Below are positions 5,816 through 12,555 of a stretch of DNA of 31,362 bases, one piece after another. Under the pieces are notes generated by a model. The model made no database searches, was not told the origin of the DNA, and was given only the letters and a program-made list of their open reading frames with translations. The DNA comes from a virus: the IMG/VR virus record IMGVR_UViG_3300004095_000007, positions 1 through 31,362 of that record; one strand, given 5' to 3'. A program made the translations under genes and the position numbers. The number at the start of each line of letters is the position of its first letter. Positions within the stretch are counted from its first letter, which is position 1.

Positions 5816-5998
5816 ATGAATCAATTTAAAATAAACACACCCGTATATCACCCAGCATGGGGCAACGGCAAAGTGATTGACATTATGGATAAATTGCTTG
5901 TTGAGTTTAAAAACGGTTTTAAAGCGTGGTTTTTTGAATCAAAAGACACATATCGTCAAATGCAAATTAGTGAATTAACAATTTTAGGAGTACAATAA
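5816..5998 (+). CDS. Tudor-like 'WG.G.V' domain protein, copy 4
   Basis: This 60-aa single module starts at ATG 5816 behind AAGGAG. MNQFKINTPVYHPAWGNGKV then IDIMDKLLVEFKNGFKAWFF shares F.i.t.V.H..WG.GkV....i.vef.nG....F with copies at 3064, 3459 and 3648. The 'V.HPaWG.GkV' pattern is closest to the UvrD/PcrA-type Tudor or DUF3553 domain, for which protein (RNA polymerase) or nucleic-acid contacts are known. It overlaps the pyrophosphokinase gene by 1 nt, so it may be co-translated with the NAD+ cassette. No direct functional link is shown. Confidence 0.65.
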   Translation: MNQFKINTPVYHPAWGNGKVIDIMDKLLVEFKNGFKAWFFESKDTYRQMQISELTILGVQ

Positions 5999-6780
5999 TG
6001 AAAGAATGGAATTTTCCAACTGGTGAATATGGTGTTATAGTTAATGATCAATTAACTATAAATTGGGATTGGACAAAAGAAAAAGATGTATTTAAAATAT
6101 GTACACAAATAAATGCTTTGTCTGAAAAATATCCACATGAAGTTATAACGCTTAATGCACCGTATTTACCTTATTCGCGACAAGATAAAATGTTTAATAT
6201 TGGAGAGTCGGTAAGTTTTGGATTGTTAATTAATTTATTAGCTAATTCTTGCATTGTAAAAGATCAATTAATTATTGGGACTTTATCAATACATAATTTA
6301 ACAGCTTATAATTTTTATTGTAAGTATTTTAATATTAGAATAGCTAGAAATTTTCTTTATAATTTAGAAGATATTATTAAAGATAATTCTGCTAATATAG
6401 TTTTTCCAGATGTTCATGCATACGATCATTTTAACCATGGTAATAATAATAATTTTTATAATAATCGATATTATTGTAAAAAAATTCGTGGTGAAATGGG
6501 TAAAATTATTAATTACGAATGTGATACAATCAAAGATGTTACTTTGCCTACATATATTATGGATGATATATGTGATGGGGGTGCTACATTTATTAAATGT
6601 GCTGAAGCGTTAAAAGCTCAAGGTGTAAAAGATATAAGATTGTTTGTATATCATGGGTTTTTTACTAAAGGTTTAGACGCATTATTTAAAGCAGATATTA
6701 AAGAAATTTATACTACTAATAGCGTTTGTAGAATTGAACACCCAAATTTACATATTATAGGAAGAGATTGTTATGTTTAA
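5998..6780 (+). CDS. prs: Ribose-phosphate pyrophosphokinase-like enzyme (candidate ADP-ribose pyrophosphokinase, NARP1 Adps)
   Basis: This 260-aa protein starts at ATG 5998, with TTAGGAG about 8 nt upstream. Prs-family motifs appear in order: APYLPYSRQDK (residues 54-64, cf. PYfgYaRQDr), GTLSIHN (95-100, metal-binding His region), a basic KKIR loop near 161-164, and the phosphoribosyl-pyrophosphate loop YIMDDICDGGATFI (187-200), followed by a YHGFF segment like T.gvF. It is shorter than typical Prs (~315 aa). The gene overlaps the downstream NAMPT-family gene by 8 nt. In phages this adjacency is known from NARP1, where a Prs-like enzyme pyrophosphorylates ADP-ribose. Supplying PRPP for nicotinamide salvage is the alternative. 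Confidence 0.85.
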   Translation: MKEWNFPTGEYGVIVNDQLTINWDWTKEKDVFKICTQINALSEKYPHEVITLNAPYLPYSRQDKMFNIGESVSFGLLINLLANSCIVKDQLIIGTLSIHNLTAYNFYCKYFNIRIARNFLYNLEDIIKDNSANIVFPDVHAYDHFNHGNNNNFYNNRYYCKKIRGEMGKIINYECDTIKDVTLPTYIMDDICDGGATFIKCAEALKAQGVKDIRLFVYHGFFTKGLDALFKADIKEIYTTNSVCRIEHPNLHIIGRDCYV

Positions 6781-8251
6781 AATTAACCCGTTAACTCAAA
6801 CTGATTTTTACAAAGTAGATCACAGAAACCAATACCCTAAAGGCACTACATTAGTTTATAGTAATTTAACAGCTCGCAGTGATAAATTGTCACCGTGCCA
6901 CGATAGCCCATTATATGATGGTAAAATGGTGGTATTTGGTATTCAATATTTTATTAAAAGTTTTATTATTGATTTATTTAATGAGAATTTTTTTAAACAA
7001 TCTAAAGAAAAAGTTGTTGCTGAATATAAAAGACGCATTGAAACATCACTTGGTAAAAATGCAATTACATATGAACATATTGAAGCATTGCATGATTTAG
7101 GTTATATGCCTATTAAAATTAAAGCATTACCAGAAGGTAGTCGCGTGCCAATGCGTGTACCATTTTTAACAATAGTAAATACATTACCTGAATTTTACTG
7201 GGTAACTAATTTTTTAGAAACTGCATTATCAGCCAATATCTGGAAATTATGTACTAATGCTACTATTGCTTATGAATACAAAAAATTATTAATGCATTAT
7301 GCTAAATTAACTGGCAGTGATTTGAATAATGTTAAATTCCAAGGGCATGATTTTAGTTTTAGAGGAATGTCTGGCAATGTAGATGCTGCCGCGTGCGGAA
7401 TGGCTCATTTAACTAGCTTTGTAGGAACTGATAGCATTCCAGCTATAGACATGGCAGAATACTATTATAATTGTAATACTGATATTGAATTGGTAGGATG
7501 CAGTGTTCCAGCAACTGAACATAGTGTAATGTGCTTAAATAGCAAAGAAACAGAAATTGATACTTACCGTAGATTAATTACAAAAGTTTATCCAAAAGGC
7601 ATTGTGTCTATAGTTAGTGATACTTGGGATTTTTGGAATGTAGTTACTAATTATATGCAAGAACTTAAGCATGATATTTTAGCTAGAGATGGTAAAGTTG
7701 TTATTAGACCTGATAGCGGTAATCCAGTAGATATTATTTGTGGTAATTATGCAGAAAGCACGGATAGCCCAGAGCGAAAGGGTTTAATAAAATGCCTTTA
7801 TGAAATATTTGGCGGTGCGGAATACAACGGATATAAACACCTTGATTCGCATATCGGTGCAATTTATGGCGATTCTATTACTCTTAAGCGTGCTAATGAT
7901 ATTCTTGACGGATTGGCTAAAAAAGGATTTGCTAGTGATTCTATTGTGTTTGGCATAGGTAGTTATACGTACCAATATTCTACTCGTGATAGCTTTGGAA
8001 TGGCCGTTAAAAGTACATATGGTGAAGTTAATGGTGAACCTAGAGAAATATTTAAAGACCCTAAAACTGATAACGGTATTAAGAAATCAGCTAAAGGATT
8101 GTTTTGTGTAAATTTAGTAAATGGTGAATATGTTTTAAAAGACCAATGCACAAAAGAAGAAGAACAAAACGGTGAATTACGTGTTATATTTGAAAATGGT
8201 GCTTTAATAAATGAAACATCATTATCAGAAATACGTAATCGACTTAATTAA
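6773..8251 (+). CDS. nadV: NAMPT-family transferase (NadV-like; candidate NARP1 Namat)
   Basis: This 492-aa protein matches the length of nicotinamide phosphoribosyltransferase (human 491 aa). Active-site landmarks are retained: HDFSFRG (Arg197), FVGTDSIPA (Asp220), SVPATEHSV (His250), IVSDTWDFWNV (Asp283) and VIRPDSGNP (Arg312, Asp314). These correspond to human Arg196, Asp219, His247, Asp279, Arg311 and Asp313. It joins nicotinamide to a pyrophosphorylated ribose. With PRPP the product is NMN; in NARP1 the partner is ADP-ribose-pyrophosphate and the product is NAD+ directly. The start overlaps the upstream prs-like gene by 8 nt, with AGGAAG as RBS. No NMN adenylyltransferase is in the window. 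Last gene of the plus operon. Confidence 0.92.
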   Translation: MFKINPLTQTDFYKVDHRNQYPKGTTLVYSNLTARSDKLSPCHDSPLYDGKMVVFGIQYFIKSFIIDLFNENFFKQSKEKVVAEYKRRIETSLGKNAITYEHIEALHDLGYMPIKIKALPEGSRVPMRVPFLTIVNTLPEFYWVTNFLETALSANIWKLCTNATIAYEYKKLLMHYAKLTGSDLNNVKFQGHDFSFRGMSGNVDAAACGMAHLTSFVGTDSIPAIDMAEYYYNCNTDIELVGCSVPATEHSVMCLNSKETEIDTYRRLITKVYPKGIVSIVSDTWDFWNVVTNYMQELKHDILARDGKVVIRPDSGNPVDIICGNYAESTDSPERKGLIKCLYEIFGGAEYNGYKHLDSHIGAIYGDSITLKRANDILDGLAKKGFASDSIVFGIGSYTYQYSTRDSFGMAVKSTYGEVNGEPREIFKDPKTDNGIKKSAKGLFCVNLVNGEYVLKDQCTKEEEQNGELRVIFENGALINETSLSEIRNRLN

Positions 8252-8307
8252 ATCGTAAAAAAACCCATAGCACATGGGGAGGTTAAACTGAAGCAGTGCT
8301 TTATCAT
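8248..8307 (-). other. Possible 19-aa minus-strand peptide with strong RBS at end of late operon
   Basis: On the minus strand, AGAAGGAG (8320-8313) lies 5 nt before ATG 8307-8305. The ORF MIKHCFSLTSPCAMGFFTI stops at TAA 8250-8248. The RBS is as good as any in the window, but the coding region contains the terminator hairpin and overlaps the nadV stop, so translation would compete with termination. It could be a remnant, a fortuitous ORF, or a real micropeptide. Confidence 0.2.
8257..8278 (-). terminator. Rho-independent terminator of the late (minus-strand) operon
   Basis: Read on the minus strand: CCCAT (8278-8274), loop GTGCT, ATGGG (8268-8264), then seven T (8263-8257). It lies ~90 nt beyond the endolysin stop and 5 bp after the nadV stop, where the two convergent operons meet. 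The T run is on the minus side only. Confidence 0.8.
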
Positions 8308-8368
8308 AAAAGCTCCTTCTGCCAATAAATAGTAGGTTTAACCAGTTTCATAAGTAAATAATGTGCTA
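8268..8368. repeat. Nested inverted repeats in the convergence zone
   Basis: Several complementary arms are nested: TAGCACAT (8268-8275) with ATGTGCTA (8361-8368), GGTTAAAC (8281-8288) with GTTTAACC (8336-8343), GCAG (8293-8296) with CTGC (8319-8322), and GCTTT (8298-8302) with AAAGC (8309-8313). The outer left arm overlaps the terminator stem and the outer right arm covers the endolysin stop. Either strand could fold into a long 3'-end structure, possibly protecting transcript ends. Confidence 0.45.
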
Positions 8369-8818
8369 CTTTGATGCATATAAATTATATTCAGCTTTAC
8401 GTCTGTTTTGCAATCCTATAATAATTTTACCGTTTGCATAAACCCATTTCATAAAATTAGCTTGTATATTTATTAAATCGTTTGGATTATTGTTAATTAC
8501 TTTTAGCAATGTAGAATTAGAAAAAGCACCTAATCCAACGTTATACACAAAATCACACAATGCGTCATATTGGTATTGTTTTAATTCAACTTTAATAAAT
8601 TGATTAAGTTTACTTGTGGATTTATTGACATGATCTATTAAATATTCCGTAGCTTGTTGTTCCGTAATAGCGTTGTCTGTTAATTGTACTTTTACATTAT
8701 TTGGATACACGGTTGTACCATAACCTATTGTAGCTACATTAGCAGGGCATAAATAAGGTTTAAATTTAAAACCTTCAAATTGTTTTATTAAACTAATACA
8801 ATTATTACTTGGTTGCAT
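8366..8818 (-). CDS. Endolysin, GH24 lysozyme (T4/lambdoid type)
   Basis: This 150-aa muramidase-fold protein has its catalytic triad near the N-terminus: Glu15 in IKQFEGFK, Cys24 in YLCPA (the family allows Asp or Cys here, 8 residues after Glu), and Thr30 in ATIGYGT. The C-terminal part has DALCDFVYNVGLGAFSNSTL and GLQNRRKAEYNLY, both typical of GH24 (RRKaE.eL). It cleaves peptidoglycan at lysis. It has no signal peptide or SAR segment, so it needs a holin for release. The start overlaps the Rz-like gene by 14 nt. It is the last recognisable gene of the late operon. Confidence 0.93.
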   Translation of the reverse strand: MQPSNNCISLIKQFEGFKFKPYLCPANVATIGYGTTVYPNNVKVQLTDNAITEQQATEYLIDHVNKSTSKLNQFIKVELKQYQYDALCDFVYNVGLGAFSNSTLLKVINNNPNDLINIQANFMKWVYANGKIIIGLQNRRKAEYNLYASK

Positions 8819-9299
8819 TTTTTATCCAATTTCTATACATTGTTTGCCAACCATTTAATTTATTTTGACAATCGGCATATAAACCATCATTAATAATATT
8901 GACAGTAAGCATATTACTTAATATACCACTTGATTCGGCTGGGATTCCATTAGGTAAGGTGGTACCGTTGGAACTTGACACACGGTTTTTACTGGCATTA
9001 GCAAGCTGCAACCATTTGTTATTAACACGACAAGTATTAAGTTGATTAATATATAAATCTTTTTCATGTAATAATTCCTGTGTTTTTAAAGCAGATGATT
9101 CTTTTAAATTAGATAATTGTAATGATAAAGTTAAATTATCAGCATTGTTTAAAGTTAATGTTTTATTAGTTGCTTCAATTATTTTAGCACGACTAACCTC
9201 GCAATTTAAACTAGCTTTTTTATAACCAAAATAATACCCAAAACTAAAACAAACTATACTTGTAATAATACTAATTAATATTTTGTGTAAATTACTCAT
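8805..9299 (-). CDS. Rz: Rz-like i-spanin
   Basis: This 164-aa protein has an N-terminal membrane anchor (HKILISIITSIVCFSFGYYFGY, split by a Cys), a periplasmic coiled-coil-like region (LTLSLQLSNLKESSALKTQE) and a C-terminal helix ending ADCQNKLNGWQTMYRNWIK. This matches the N-in inner-membrane spanin Rz. It works with the outer-membrane lipoprotein Rz1, encoded here in another frame inside the same gene, to fuse inner and outer membranes during lysis. The start overlaps the previous gene's end (ATGAGTAA). The identification is supported by position between membrane proteins and endolysin, and by the embedded Rz1. Confidence 0.85.
   Translation of the reverse strand: MSNLHKILISIITSIVCFSFGYYFGYKKASLNCEVSRAKIIEATNKTLTLNNADNLTLSLQLSNLKESSALKTQELLHEKDLYINQLNTCRVNNKWLQLANASKNRVSSSNGTTLPNGIPAESSGILSNMLTVNIINDGLYADCQNKLNGWQTMYRNWIKNATK
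8918..9067 (-). CDS. Rz1: Rz1-like o-spanin lipoprotein embedded in Rz
   Basis: This 49-aa ORF lies wholly inside the Rz gene in an alternative frame: ATG 9067-9065, CAGGAA as RBS about 9 nt upstream, TAA 8920-8918. The product starts MKKIYILINLILVVLITNGC, a lipoprotein signal with lipidation at Cys20. It continues SLLMPVKTVCQVPTVPPYLM with the Pro-rich mature part expected of Rz1 (VPTVPPYL, ESQPNQ). Rz1 attaches to the outer membrane and binds the Rz C-terminus. Nested Rz1 is a known arrangement in lambdoid phages, and the codon frame gives clean signal-peptide hydrophobicity, so chance is unlikely. Confidence 0.85.
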   Translation of the reverse strand: MKKIYILINLILVVLITNGCSLLMPVKTVCQVPTVPPYLMESQPNQVVY

Positions 9300-9525
9300 T
9301 ATTAGCTTTTTGAGCTTCTAATTCAGCTTTGGTTATTTCATTTCTAAACCAATTATACAATGAAGCTATTAAAATAATTATAGCGGAACCAATTTTAATA
9401 ATATTATCGTGTGATTGAAAATATGAAATACCACTTAATATTTGAGCAATTGATGTCCAAGTTGTGTGTTGGCTAAATTTAAACATTCCACTGTCTAATA
9501 ATTTTAATAATAATTTTTTACTCAT
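9292..9525 (-). CDS. Small membrane protein of the lysis cassette (holin candidate)
   Basis: This 77-aa protein has one clear membrane segment (IKIGSAIIILIASLYNWF, about residues 43-60), preceded by a polar region (QHTTWTSIAQILSGISYFQS) that might form a weaker second segment. The C-terminus is charged (RNEITKAELEAQKANNE). The size, charged tail and position just before Rz fit a holin or holin accessory. It overlaps both neighbours by a few nucleotides. Which of the four small membrane proteins here is the pore former cannot be told from sequence alone. Confidence 0.55.
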   Translation of the reverse strand: MSKKLLLKLLDSGMFKFSQHTTWTSIAQILSGISYFQSHDNIIKIGSAIIILIASLYNWFRNEITKAELEAQKANNE

Positions 9526-9764
9526 ACAGCATCCTTATCTTTAAAATAAATTTCTTGCAAATTATTAATTTCATTATTATAACGCGTTGTATCTGAATTG
9601 TAAACGTAACACACAAGACCAATAATTACTGGAAGGCATAAATAAAAACCTTTAATCATGCCTTTCATTGTTGATGATTCTTGCTTTAAAGCAATTATTT
9701 CATTAGACAACCCATCGATTTTGCGTGACAATTCTTGAATTAATTTAAAAACTTCATTTTGCAT
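9522..9764 (-). CDS. Coiled-coil plus single-TM protein (XhlA/anti-holin-like architecture)
   Basis: This 80-aa protein has an N-terminal amphipathic helix (VFKLIQELSRKIDGLSNEII), then one membrane segment (MIKGFYLCLPVIIGLVCYVY) and a charged C-terminal tail. The order, coiled coil then a TM followed by a short tail, resembles haemolysin XhlA-type holin partners. It overlaps the next gene by 4 nt (ATGA). Family membership is inferred from architecture only. Confidence 0.5.
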   Translation of the reverse strand: MQNEVFKLIQELSRKIDGLSNEIIALKQESSTMKGMIKGFYLCLPVIIGLVCYVYNSDTTRYNNEINNLQEIYFKDKDAV

Positions 9765-9768
9765 AATA

Positions 9769-10176
9769 TTACACGTAAGAAATTATTGCATTAGATTCTG
9801 CATTTTTATTATTTTTAGTTATTAAACAAAAAACAATTTCTAAACTGTAATAACTTAAAATTGCAACGTCCAACATTACGTAACCAAAATTTATTGGACT
9901 TGATACTTTAATAAATTCAAAAAGCATTATAAACAAAAAATAACAATTAACAGCCCATAACATTGATGTTGCAATCCAAAAAAATATAGATTTTTGAGGG
10001 GTTCTAGAAATAATAAAATAAACAAGATATACTATAGATACCAAAGCAACAAAAGTTCCCAATGGATTTTCTAACCACGCTTGTGATGTATCATTACTTT
10101 TGTCTAATAAAATCCATCTTGCTACTCCATACCACGATAATAAGAACCCGCTGAATATTTTTAATGTATTACTCAT
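9769..10176 (-). CDS. Four-helix membrane protein of the lysis region
   Basis: This 135-aa protein has about four hydrophobic segments: IFSGFLLSWYGVARWILL, FVALVSIVYLVYFIIS, IFFWIATSMLWAVNCYFLF and VMLDVAILSYYSLEIVFCLI. It could be a multi-pass holin, a superinfection-exclusion membrane protein, or an accessory factor. It starts behind AGGAAAGT, which lies at the stop of the upstream 48-aa ORF. No family recognised. Confidence 0.5.
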   Translation of the reverse strand: MSNTLKIFSGFLLSWYGVARWILLDKSNDTSQAWLENPLGTFVALVSIVYLVYFIISRTPQKSIFFWIATSMLWAVNCYFLFIMLFEFIKVSSPINFGYVMLDVAILSYYSLEIVFCLITKNNKNAESNAIISYV

Positions 10177-10186
10177 TTTTACTTTC

Positions 10187-10333
10187 CTATTTGTTTAATG
10201 TAATGATTTTATTTTTTGCATCAATAACAATTTTTCTTGTTAAAAGCACTAGTAATAAAGCTGGTGCAACTAATACAAATAAAATGTTGTATGCAACTTC
10301 ATGTAATTTATCTAATATATTTATTAAATTCAT
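10187..10333 (-). CDS. 48-aa single-TM protein (holin-like)
   Basis: The ORF runs from ATG 10333-10331 to TAG 10189-10187, filling the gap between the tail fibre and the four-TM gene. MNLINILDKLHEVAYNILFV leads into a strongly hydrophobic block (LVAPALLLVLL), then RKIVIDAKNKI. Its stop codon overlaps the next gene's RBS (TAGGAAAG), which argues for translation. It resembles very small holin-like peptides, but no family match is claimed. Confidence 0.5.
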   Translation of the reverse strand: MNLINILDKLHEVAYNILFVLVAPALLLVLLTRKIVIDAKNKIITLNK

Positions 10334-10336
10334 ATT

Positions 10337-12544
10337 TTAACTTGCCGTAACAATAGTGCCAGATAACTCAACAAAATTTGGAGAGTTAACAACACCCGTT
10401 GTTTGAACGTATAAATTACTAGCAAATACCCTTGCATTACCTTGTGATGTCAAATCAGATAAAATTTGTGACAATTGCCCTGATTGCGAAGCGGCAAAAG
10501 GTAATCCCGTAATAGTACTTAATTGAACCGTTGCCGATACCGAACCAGTTGATGTTACTGCAATTGTATAATAAACTAATTGCCCTATTTTTACATAAGT
10601 ACCTGTTGCTGTTACAGTGCCTGCGGTTGTCCAATTGTTTAAAGTAGGCGTAAACGTACCGATTAAATACTCGGGTGGCGTTGGGGCGTTTTTCCAATTG
10701 CTCCCAGTGTAATATGCTGTTATTTCAGAATTAGGAATTAATGTAAATAATACTGTAACCTGATCAGTACCATAAACTTTTAAATTTGTTGAGCCTGAGT
10801 TTATAATTAATATTTGTTTGCCAACACCTGCTAAATGCGTACCATCATCTAAAAACAATTTAGCATTAGTTCCTGTGCAATTAACAATTAAACTTGGTTT
10901 ATCGTATTGGGCTAAAATATATGTAGGGTCAGTTCCAGCTAAATTAATTAAAGTAGCTTGATTACTATCAATAGCAAACCAAGTATTATTGTCATAATTA
11001 CGTGTTACCGTTACTTGCTGTCCACCAGCAATATTAGCAATTGGTGCATTTGAATCGGAATTTAATATTGTAATTAATTGTGTGCCTTGGTTATACAAAT
11101 TATAATACTGCCCTTTTAATGGCACTGTGCTATTTGATGGAAGTTTAACTTTAACAGCTGTAGCGTCTATTGCATTTAAAAACATATTAGGAGGATCATA
11201 TACGCTAATTGTTGGCATAAATCCGTCAGCATTTGTAATGTTTAAATAATTTGTTGGTATTTCTTGACCGTTAAAAAACACTTCAAAATTTCTAGGTGAT
11301 TCATTTGTAAATAAAATAGATACAATTTGTTCAGCATCAATTATAGCTAAATAATTATAATCAGCATCTTGAATAACTGTGGTTTGTCTACTAAATATTT
11401 GAATTGTCCAGCCTGGAACAAGTACAGCAGAATTTAAAATTACAAGTCCAACATTATCACAAATAAGAGTTTTTCCGTTGTCATTTAACGTTGCTTCGTA
11501 ATCTTGATTAGGAGTAGGATATACTATTGATGATTGAAATGATACTTGACTAGAAGTTGCACCATTGGCATATTGTAATGTTGGTAAATTAGTACAATTA
11601 ATAAATTGAATTCTAACATTTGGGCTATTAATTGAAATTACATGCCCAGTGCTAAATGTTACGTTTTCATATGTATCATTAATTATATCTGTTTGTGTAG
11701 CATAACCAGTACTAAAATAATCAATGTTTCCTACAACATCCAAATTAAAATAATATCTTATTCCATTTATGCCAGATGTTGAACCACTACTATTTTTGTA
11801 TGTAATATTATTTACAGCTCCTCCATTGATAAATGTTGAACCAATTATATCATTTGTATTATCATATATGATATCATTCCAATATACATTGTTTATAGTC
11901 CAAAATTCTTGCTCTCCATTTGCGTCTGAAATTGTTAAATCATTCATTGTAACTAATCCAGTGCCATTAATTGAACAACTGTTATAAGTTTTATTTGCAG
12001 TAGTAATATCACCATACCCTGTAGTTGTTGGTGCTAATTGCATTGTTTCAGCTAATCCAGACATTCCCACATTTAATGCTTGCTGTGCTGTTAAAAACGG
12101 CATTTGCCAAGTATTTGTGGATCTAGCCAAATTATCATCACCATTTGCAGATACATAAATAGTACTAGCAGGACTTGGTGTTAAATTTAAAAATTTTGTT
12201 GCATTATTAACAATAGAAAATAACCAAGATGTATTTTTAAATACGGTGCCTTGAGCAATTTTAAATTGAACAGGCGTAGCTATTGTTGTAGTTGTGTTTA
12301 AACTTGCAAATAACGTTAATGTATAATTTGCACCAGTTATAGTTGCTTTATATATTCCGTTTTGAGTGGGTGTTGCAATTTGTTGACAAAGTACAACGTA
12401 CATACCATCAGTCATAGTTGTTTTATCAATTAAGTTACTTGCTACAGCCCCAGTTAAAGGTATATTTATGTTAGCGGCAGTTGTAATTAAATCATATTGA
12501 TTTGGAATGCCTGCTATATTATATATTTTTGAATATGTTGCCAT
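10337..12544 (-). CDS. Large tail fibre / receptor-binding protein with beta-helix-like region
   Basis: This 735-aa protein begins MATYSKIYNIAGIPNQYDLI. Residues ~50-110 (TMTDGMYVVLCQQIATPTQN GIY..) resemble fibre N-domains with 'vllv.Qt.paeNGiy'. A central region rich in short beta strands and Asn turns (YVSANGDDNLARS, then repeated NGT/NNI turns) looks like a right-handed beta-helix. The C-terminal domain has YLIGTFTPTLNNWTTAGTVT and GTYVKIGQLVYYTIAV, a head domain common at the tips of phage fibres. It lies between baseplate/fibre genes and lysis genes. The fibre role is by architecture and position; the receptor is unknown. Confidence 0.75.
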   Translation of the reverse strand: MATYSKIYNIAGIPNQYDLITTAANINIPLTGAVASNLIDKTTMTDGMYVVLCQQIATPTQNGIYKATITGANYTLTLFASLNTTTTIATPVQFKIAQGTVFKNTSWLFSIVNNATKFLNLTPSPASTIYVSANGDDNLARSTNTWQMPFLTAQQALNVGMSGLAETMQLAPTTTGYGDITTANKTYNSCSINGTGLVTMNDLTISDANGEQEFWTINNVYWNDIIYDNTNDIIGSTFINGGAVNNITYKNSSGSTSGINGIRYYFNLDVVGNIDYFSTGYATQTDIINDTYENVTFSTGHVISINSPNVRIQFINCTNLPTLQYANGATSSQVSFQSSIVYPTPNQDYEATLNDNGKTLICDNVGLVILNSAVLVPGWTIQIFSRQTTVIQDADYNYLAIIDAEQIVSILFTNESPRNFEVFFNGQEIPTNYLNITNADGFMPTISVYDPPNMFLNAIDATAVKVKLPSNSTVPLKGQYYNLYNQGTQLITILNSDSNAPIANIAGGQQVTVTRNYDNNTWFAIDSNQATLINLAGTDPTYILAQYDKPSLIVNCTGTNAKLFLDDGTHLAGVGKQILIINSGSTNLKVYGTDQVTVLFTLIPNSEITAYYTGSNWKNAPTPPEYLIGTFTPTLNNWTTAGTVTATGTYVKIGQLVYYTIAVTSTGSVSATVQLSTITGLPFAASQSGQLSQILSDLTSQGNARVFASNLYVQTTGVVNSPNFVELSGTIVTAS

Positions 12545-12555
12545 TTTATTACTTT

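Noticed and set aside
5998-8251. NARP2 (NAMPT plus NMN adenylyltransferase)
   Set aside because: The partner gene has Prs motifs (PYLPYSRQDK, DDICDGGAT), not the GxFxPxHxGH-type nucleotidylyltransferase motif, and no such gene is present in the window.
11853-11863. TGATATAAT-like promoter inside the fibre gene
   Set aside because: It lies within coding sequence far from any gene start; in such AT-rich DNA isolated -10 matches are expected by chance.
11769-11987. Plus-strand ORF inside the large fibre gene
   Set aside because: Shadow frame opposite a well-supported fibre gene; no RBS and low-complexity composition.
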